A stretch of 9,598 bases of DNA from Bacteroidales bacterium UBA3623 (GTDB taxonomy: Bacteria > Bacteroidota > Bacteroidia > Bacteroidales > UBA932). The position numbers were made by a program, and so were the translations under genes. Of this stretch, positions 1 through 9,598 are shown one piece after another. The notes beneath the pieces were generated by a model, which was not told the origin of the DNA, did no database searches, and worked only from the letters and a program-made list of their open reading frames with translations. The first letter of the stretch is position 1; the number at the start of each line of letters is the position of its first letter. Location of the stretch: positions 1 to 9,598 of the forward strand of contig DFLI01000027.1 in the NCBI GenBank assembly GCA_002373715.1, written 5' to 3'.

Positions 1-2
1 AT

Positions 3-437
3 GAGGACGGCGACATTCTCACCTACGCGGTTACCAATACCTCTGAGGCTGCGGTGCATGTGACCGCCAACAGCGGCAAGCTTTCCGCAACGGCCATCAC
101 CAATGGTCTTGCCACCGTGACCATCACGGCTAAGGACCCTCTGGGCAAGTCCGTGGGCAGTGAGTTCAAGATTGCCGTGCGCACATCTGAAGTTCCGGTT
201 ACGGCCAGCATCAACGCTTCCACCAACACTGTTTCCATCACCAACAGCGAGCTGCAGCCCGTGGGTATGGATGTGGTGGTGTATTCCGCTACCGGTGCCA
301 AGGTGTCTGAAGAAACGGTGAGCGGCAGCGCTTTTGAGCCTGCAACCATAGATCTTTCCGGCCTGGCTCCCGGCCTTTATACCTTAGTTATTACCTACAA
401 CGGTACCGAGTACAAGCAAACCGTCGTCAAAAAGTAA
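3..437 (+). CDS. C-terminal part of a secreted protein with a T9SS type A sorting domain (5' end outside window)
   Basis: The frame is open from the first complete codon at 3 to TAA at 435-437, giving about 144 residues without the protein's start. The first ~60 residues form a beta-rich, Ig/cadherin-like module starting with an EDGD motif and rich in T, V, A and S. The last ~80 residues read like a Bacteroidota type IX secretion C-terminal domain: a 'VVVYSATGAKV' strand, then 'IDLSGLAPGLYTLVI', ending 'YKQTVVKK'. Such domains send proteins across the outer membrane through the T9SS and are removed by the sortase PorU. The cargo domain is outside the window. From memory, this cadherin-like plus sorting-domain tail occurs on Bacteroidales S8 (subtilisin-like) peptidases, so a protease is possible but unproven. 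The next gene starts immediately after the stop, so the two are probably one transcription unit. Confidence 0.85.
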   Translation, partial: EDGDILTYAVTNTSEAAVHVTANSGKLSATAITNGLATVTITAKDPLGKSVGSEFKIAVRTSEVPVTASINASTNTVSITNSELQPVGMDVVVYSATGAKVSEETVSGSAFEPATIDLSGLAPGLYTLVITYNGTEYKQTVVKK

Positions 438-1334
438 ATGACCATGAAAAAGTATATTCTTACAGCTTTGGTGGCGGCCTTACTGCCGGTATCACTCTTT
501 GCACAGGAGTCGGCGGCCCTGCCTTTCATTCGCATAGACCGCAGTGCCATTACCTCGGCCATGGGCGGCACAGAGGCCCTGTCTCCCCTGTATAACCCCG
601 CAGCGGTTCCTTTCCGCGGCAGCGATGTTGCCTTTACCTTCCAGAACTGGGCTCCGGGCGGGCTCAAGAGCACCAACCTGAACCTGATGGGTGGCATTAA
701 GATTGGCAAACGCTTCGCTATCAATGTTATTGGCGCCTATCAGAAGGGCCAGGAGTATTCCCTTACGGATGTAACCGGAAAGACAGGCAGCAGCTTTGCT
801 CCCTCCGACATTCTGGCCGGAGGCGGCCTGGGCTTCGCCATAACGGATTTCCTGTCTTTGGGCGTGAACGTGAAATTTGCCCAGTCCACCATTGCGGCGA
901 ACGCCAAATACAGCGCCATTGCAGGAGACGCCTTCGTGATGTTCAAGATGAAGGGCTTCTACGCTACGGCCGGCGTGGCTTCCCTGGGAACGCCCGTGAA
1001 GAGCGGCGAAGAGTCTTATCCGCTTCCCGCATCGGCCAAAGTAGGCGTGGGTTATGACGCGCACTTTGGCACCAGCGCCATTCTGGTGGCGGCCGATGCC
1101 GACGTCTTCTTCATCGGCGGCCTGGGCCTTGGTTTGGGCGCTCAGTATGCCTGGAACGACATGGTATTTGTGAGAGCCGGTTTCCACGTGGGCTCCGGTA
1201 AGTCTCCGCTGCCCTCCTACGGCTCCTTCGGCCTGGGCTTCAAGATTGTGGGCATCCACCTGGATGCAAGCTACATCCTGGGCAACGCCGCTCTGGGTAA
1301 CACCCTCTGCGTAGGTCTGGGTTACGCATTCTAA
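438..1334 (+). CDS. PorV/PorQ-like outer-membrane beta-barrel protein
   Basis: Encodes 298 residues. A signal peptide is clear: Met-(Thr-Met)-Lys-Lys, a hydrophobic core, and a likely cleavage after 'SLFAQ' near residue 22. The mature N-terminus has the family-like pattern 'RSAITSAMGGTEAL..LYNPAAV' (residues ~35-57). The rest is alternating Gly/aromatic beta-strand sequence ending in a terminal Phe ('GLGYAF'), as expected for a BamA-inserted barrel. In T9SS organisms, PorV shuttles cargo to the sortase and PorQ belongs to the attachment complex; this protein is somewhat shorter than either, so it may be a cargo-specific paralogue rather than PorV itself. ATG at 438 directly abuts the upstream stop. 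ATG at 444, just before the two lysines, is an equally plausible start. No strong Shine-Dalgarno is visible, which is normal in this phylum. Its position behind a sorting-domain protein supports a role in that protein's export or anchoring. Confidence 0.82.
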   Translation: MTMKKYILTALVAALLPVSLFAQESAALPFIRIDRSAITSAMGGTEALSPLYNPAAVPFRGSDVAFTFQNWAPGGLKSTNLNLMGGIKIGKRFAINVIGAYQKGQEYSLTDVTGKTGSSFAPSDILAGGGLGFAITDFLSLGVNVKFAQSTIAANAKYSAIAGDAFVMFKMKGFYATAGVASLGTPVKSGEESYPLPASAKVGVGYDAHFGTSAILVAADADVFFIGGLGLGLGAQYAWNDMVFVRAGFHVGSGKSPLPSYGSFGLGFKIVGIHLDASYILGNAALGNTLCVGLGYAF

Positions 1335-1339
1335 AAGAG

Positions 1340-1360
1340 ATGCCCGGTCGGGCCGGGCAT
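1340..1360. repeat. Intergenic palindromic hairpin, copy 1
   Basis: A perfect 8-bp stem (ATGCCCGG at 1340-1347, CCGGGCAT at 1353-1360) encloses a 5-base loop, starting 6 bases after the barrel gene's stop. It has no T-tract on its 3' side, so alone it is not a classical terminator. Its reverse complement shares the frame GTCA...CCCGGC..GACCGGG...TC with the neighbouring hairpin at 1373-1393, so the two look like inverted copies of one palindromic element. It may act as a 3'-end stabiliser or be part of a dispersed REP-like repeat family. Confidence 0.65.
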
Positions 1361-1372
1361 GACGAAAAAGTC

Positions 1373-1400
1373 ACCCCCGGCTTGACCGGGGGTCTTTTTT
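1373..1400. terminator. Bidirectional intrinsic terminator between the barrel gene and hflX
   Basis: A perfect 8-bp GC-rich stem (ACCCCCGG at 1373-1380, CCGGGGGT at 1386-1393) has a 5-base loop. On the + strand it is followed by C and six T (1394-1400), ending transcription from the barrel gene. On the - strand it is followed by GAC and then five T (complement of 1365-1369), so it can also end the hflX transcript. The + strand T-tract overlaps the hflX stop codon (1399-1401), so the hairpin begins only 5 bases after the end of hflX translation. Confidence 0.8.
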
Positions 1401-2583
1401 ACCATAAAAAGTTATTGAAGGGGTAACGCCCCGCATGAATCTCCGCAACAATCTTGTACAGGTCGTTGCGGAGTTTTTCTATGCCGATTTTCTCGCGGGC
1501 CGATATGAAGATGCAGGGCGTCTTCTCTTCGGCAATCCAGCTGCTCTTGAGTTCTTCCAGCGTGCGGTTTACGGGCTGTTTGGGCTCCAGGGAGAACTCG
1601 TCGTAGGGTTCGTAGGTGTAGGCGTCCACTTTGTTGAAAACCACGTATACGGGCTTATTTGCGGCACCAATCTCCCTCAGCGTCCTTTCCACCACCTCCA
1701 TCTGTTCTTCGAAGCCCGGATGGGAGATGTCCACAACGTGCACCAGCACATCGGCCTCCCTTACTTCGTCCAGGGTGCTCTTGAAGGCCTCCACCAGCTG
1801 CGTGGGCAGCTTGCGGATGAATCCTACGGTGTCGCTCAGGAGGAAGGGAACGTTCTCGATGACGACTTTTCTGACGGTGGTGTCCAGCGTGGCAAAAAGC
1901 TTGTTCTCTGCAAACACGTCAGATTTGGCCAATAAATTCATCAAAGTGCTTTTCCCCACATTGGTATACCCCACGAGCGCCAAACGCACCAGAGAGCCTC
2001 TATTGCCCCTTTGCGTGGCCATTTGCTTGTCCACTTTCTTCAGGTCTTCCTTCAGCTTGGAAATTCGCTGCTTTACGATACGGCGGTCTATCTCTATCTG
2101 GGTCTCACCCATACCACCGCGCGTACCCATGCCGCCGCGCTGACGCTCCAGGTGCGTCCACATACCGGCCAGGCGCGGGAGCATATAGTTGTAGTGCGCC
2201 AGTTCCACCTGCATCTTGGCGTAGGAGGTCTTGGCCCGCTGGGCAAAGATCTCCAGGATCAGGGACGTCCGGTCTATGACATCGCTGCACGCAATCACCT
2301 TCTCGATATTGCGCTGCTGCATCCCTGTGAGCTCGTCATCGAAAATGACGTACTCTATCTCGTTCTCCTGGCAGTATTCCTTGATCTCCTCCAGTTTACC
2401 GGGGCCGATGTATGTGGCCTTGTCGGGCCGGTCCAGGCGCTGGGTAAACATTTTGTCGGGAAGGGCGCCGGCGGTTTCGGCCAGGAACGCAAGCTCGTCC
2501 AGGTATTCCTGCACCTTGCGTTCCCCGCCTTTCTCCAGGATGACGCCAACAAATACGGCTTTATTGGTCTTGAATTCACTCAT
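1399..2583 (-). CDS. hflX: GTPase HflX, ribosome-associated
   Basis: Encodes 394 residues, a normal length for the family. Residues ~1-180 are the HflX-specific N-terminal domain with coiled linker, including 'ATYIGPGKLEEI' (56-67) and the Gly/Arg-rich 'RGGMGTRGGMGETQIE' (149-164). The Era/Obg-type G domain follows: G1 GYTNVGKS (205-212), G3 DTVGF (251-255), G4 NKVD (317-320), G5-like SAREKIG (361-367). In well-studied bacteria HflX binds the 50S subunit and splits stalled or hibernating 70S ribosomes under stress; it is cytosolic. The start is ATG at 2581-2583, 12 bases after the stop of the large synthetase gene on the same strand, with no terminator between, so read-through from that gene is likely. 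A TAACTTTG element just upstream may give an additional promoter. The gene ends against the shared terminator. All key GTPase residues are present. Confidence 0.95.
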   Translation of the reverse strand: MSEFKTNKAVFVGVILEKGGERKVQEYLDELAFLAETAGALPDKMFTQRLDRPDKATYIGPGKLEEIKEYCQENEIEYVIFDDELTGMQQRNIEKVIACSDVIDRTSLILEIFAQRAKTSYAKMQVELAHYNYMLPRLAGMWTHLERQRGGMGTRGGMGETQIEIDRRIVKQRISKLKEDLKKVDKQMATQRGNRGSLVRLALVGYTNVGKSTLMNLLAKSDVFAENKLFATLDTTVRKVVIENVPFLLSDTVGFIRKLPTQLVEAFKSTLDEVREADVLVHVVDISHPGFEEQMEVVERTLREIGAANKPVYVVFNKVDAYTYEPYDEFSLEPKQPVNRTLEELKSSWIAEEKTPCIFISAREKIGIEKLRNDLYKIVAEIHAGRYPFNNFLW

Positions 2584-2590
2584 AAGGCCG

Positions 2591-2595
2591 CAAAG

Positions 2596-2598
<3 letters not shown>
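2591..2598 (-). promoter_or_regulatory. Possible -7 promoter box of hflX (TAACTTTG)
   Basis: Read on the - strand, TAACTTTG matches the Bacteroidota sigma-A -7 consensus TAnnTTTG exactly. Its TAA is also the stop codon of the synthetase gene. It lies 7 bases before the hflX ATG, so any transcript would have almost no leader. No TTTG was found at the usual ~19-21 base distance upstream (the nearest is about 29 bases away). The match is short and could be chance. Confidence 0.3.
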
Positions 2599-8559
<5,961 letters not shown>

Positions 8560-8580
8560 TGTTTCAGTGTTTGGTTTTTA

Positions 8581-8588
8581 CAAAATTA
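8581..8588 (-). promoter_or_regulatory. Possible -7 promoter box of the synthetase gene (TAATTTTG)
   Basis: On the - strand TAATTTTG matches TAnnTTTG exactly, 21 bases before the synthetase ATG, inside an AT-rich stretch that contrasts with the GC-rich genes. No TTTG lies 19-21 bases further upstream; the nearest are about 10 and 34 bases away, so the -33 element is unsupported. The promoter may need an activator or start elsewhere in 8560-8663. Confidence 0.35.
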
Positions 8589-8611
8589 GAAAAATTTTCA
8601 AATATTTATCG

Positions 8612-8627
8612 TTTTGAGTTCTCAAAA
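8612..8627. promoter_or_regulatory. 16-base dyad, operator-like, in the divergent intergenic region
   Basis: TTTTGAG (8612-8618) and CTCAAAA (8621-8627) are perfect inverted repeats around a 2-base centre (TT). The dyad lies in the ~104-base region between two divergently read genes. Its left arm contains the TTTG of the rightward promoter candidate, so a bound regulator would be expected to affect the sensor gene and possibly the synthetase. A hairpin with a 2-base loop is sterically poor, so a DNA-binding site for a dimer is the likelier reading. No regulator is identified in the window. Confidence 0.4.
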
Positions 8628-8643
8628 ACAAATGATAACTTTA
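8613..8643 (+). promoter_or_regulatory. Promoter candidate for the Cache sensor gene
   Basis: TTTG at 8613-8616 and TAACTTTA at 8636-8643 are separated by 19 bases, the expected arrangement of the Bacteroidota -33 (TTTG) and -7 (TAnnTTTG) elements, with one mismatch in the last base of the -7 box. Transcription would begin near 8648-8652, only slightly before the proposed start codons at 8658 and 8664, giving a short leader. Confidence 0.5.
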
Positions 8644-8663
8644 CCAGTTGATATTGGATGTGA

Positions 8664-9598
8664 GTGGTTTCATTAAAGAATAGCTGGTTGTCCCGTGTGG
8701 GCATTGTGGTTCTGGCGGCGGTCATGGTGGAGATCCTCTCCATCGTGCAGTACGAGCATGTCCAGAAGGCTTTGCTGGAAGAAACCGATCTTCGCAGCCG
8801 GGTGGTCATGAACTCCATGGCCGAGGGAATCCAGCATACTTTGGAGCGTACGGAGATTACGATGCGGGAGAATCTGTGGGACATCAAGCGCAGCATGGCC
8901 CACCCGGACTCCGTTTTCGGAGCCGTGGTCCGTCTGATTGACGACGACCGCAACCTGGTTGGCGGCTGTCTGGCCTTCAGGCCCTATTTCTATCCCTCAA
9001 AAGGGCGTCTCTACGAGCCCTATGCCAGCCTTCAGCCGGATGGAACCATCAAAGTAGAGCAGATAGCCGGTCCCGACCACGATTATACCCTTAACGAAGA
9101 GTATCTCTGGGTATTGGAAAACCGCTGCACTAACTGGACAGACCCTTACAAATACGGCCCGGATTCCCTGGCCTTTTCTACCTACCTGAGTCCTCTCTAC
9201 GATGAGAATGGAGAAATTGAGGCGGTTTGCGGCTTGGATATCGATCTTTCCTGGCTGGGAGATACGCTGAATGCCCGCCAGCCGTATCCTTCTTCCTTCG
9301 GCCTGCTTCTTACCCCGCAAGGGGAACTGGTGGCCGGTCCTTCTGCCAGCCGTACCTCCGCAGCAGAGGTTCAGCAGGTGGTGGACCTTCTCAACGGTGT
9401 GATATCAGCATCAGAGGTTCCCGGCGTTTTATACACCAGCACCACGCTTTACAAGGACCCTTTCTGGCAGGTGGTAGAGGTTTACAAGACGGACGAGGTT
9501 TATGCCCGCGCACGTCGACAGCGGCGCCAGCAGATGCTCTTCATCGTGCTGGGCCTGGCCATCCTTGCCTTCATGATCAACCGTTATGCCCGCAATGA
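8664..9598 (+). CDS. Membrane sensor with periplasmic Cache-like domain, 3' end outside window
   Basis: The frame is open from GTG at 8664 to the window end, 311 residues so far. TGA at 8661-8663 blocks any start further upstream, and GTG 8664 gives a plausible N-terminus of a few polar and basic residues before TM1 (~8-28). ATG at 8724 would lie inside TM1 and is unlikely. Residues ~35-285 form an extracytoplasmic domain with Cache-like features: a long first helix (~30-65), a 'WTDPYKYG' stretch near 158-165, and 'LYDENGEIEAVCGLDIDLSWL' at ~177-197. TM2 starts near residue 291 and is followed by Asn-Arg-Tyr-Ala-Arg at the membrane edge. In Bacteroidales this layout commonly precedes a HAMP and PP2C/SpoIIE-type phosphatase domain, sometimes a kinase or cyclase; the output module here is not visible. 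The gene is divergent from the synthetase and shares its intergenic region, so co-regulation is possible but not shown. Confidence 0.8.
   Translation, partial: MVSLKNSWLSRVGIVVLAAVMVEILSIVQYEHVQKALLEETDLRSRVVMNSMAEGIQHTLERTEITMRENLWDIKRSMAHPDSVFGAVVRLIDDDRNLVGGCLAFRPYFYPSKGRLYEPYASLQPDGTIKVEQIAGPDHDYTLNEEYLWVLENRCTNWTDPYKYGPDSLAFSTYLSPLYDENGEIEAVCGLDIDLSWLGDTLNARQPYPSSFGLLLTPQGELVAGPSASRTSAAEVQQVVDLLNGVISASEVPGVLYTSTTLYKDPFWQVVEVYKTDEVYARARRQRRQQMLFIVLGLAILAFMINRYARN

Noticed and set aside
492..1259. - strand open frame inside the barrel gene
   Set aside because: Antisense to a gene with a clear signal peptide and barrel pattern; low-complexity His/Gly/Ala composition.
1335..1400. Start of a CRISPR array or attachment site
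   Set aside because: Only two hairpins in inverted orientation, no spacers of even length and no integrase; terminator or palindromic repeat explains it better.
8606..8953. - strand open frame opposite the sensor start
   Set aside because: Antisense to the sensor's TM1 and first helix, with Arg/Thr/Ser-rich composition typical of a shadow frame.
9227..9598. + strand open frame near the right end
   Set aside because: Out of frame with the sensor, which stays open with Cache-like and TM features over the same bases.

Overview
The window looks like part of a chromosome from a GC-rich member of the Bacteroidota, most likely Bacteroidales. Three things point there: a type IX secretion system (T9SS) C-terminal sorting domain followed directly by a PorV/PorQ-like outer-membrane barrel; promoter-like elements of the Bacteroidota TTTG / TAnnTTTG type; and a Cache-domain membrane sensor of a kind common in Bacteroidales. 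No species can be named from this sequence.

Left part, + strand (3-1400). The end of a secreted, surface-sorted protein (start outside the window) abuts a complete outer-membrane beta-barrel gene. The pair ends in a tandem-hairpin region that probably terminates transcription from both sides.

Centre, - strand (8559 down to 1399). One very large gene encodes a 1987-residue nonribosomal peptide synthetase. The order A-T-C-A-T-R can be read directly from the motifs. The gene is followed after 12 bases by hflX, a ribosome-associated GTPase, so the two are probably co-transcribed at least in part. By analogy with other A-T-C-A-T-R enzymes (for example staphylococcal AusA and gut anaerobe dipeptide-aldehyde synthetases), the enzyme should join two amino acids and release them reductively as a dipeptide aldehyde, which can cyclise to a dihydropyrazinone or pyrazinone. 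This is the most interesting item in the window. No phosphopantetheinyl transferase, MbtH-like protein, transporter or tailoring enzyme is visible beside it.

Right part, + strand (8664-9598). A short AT-rich divergent intergenic region (8560-8663) carries a 16-base dyad and a good promoter candidate. It separates the synthetase from a membrane sensor gene that reads away from it and runs off the window. The visible part is TM1, a periplasmic Cache-like domain and TM2; the signalling output domain lies beyond the end. The sensor appears to start at GTG, just after an ATG-TGA start-stop pair.

The coding strands are densely packed, and no stretch over about 105 bases lacks a gene. No tRNA, rRNA, CRISPR array or insertion sequence was seen.
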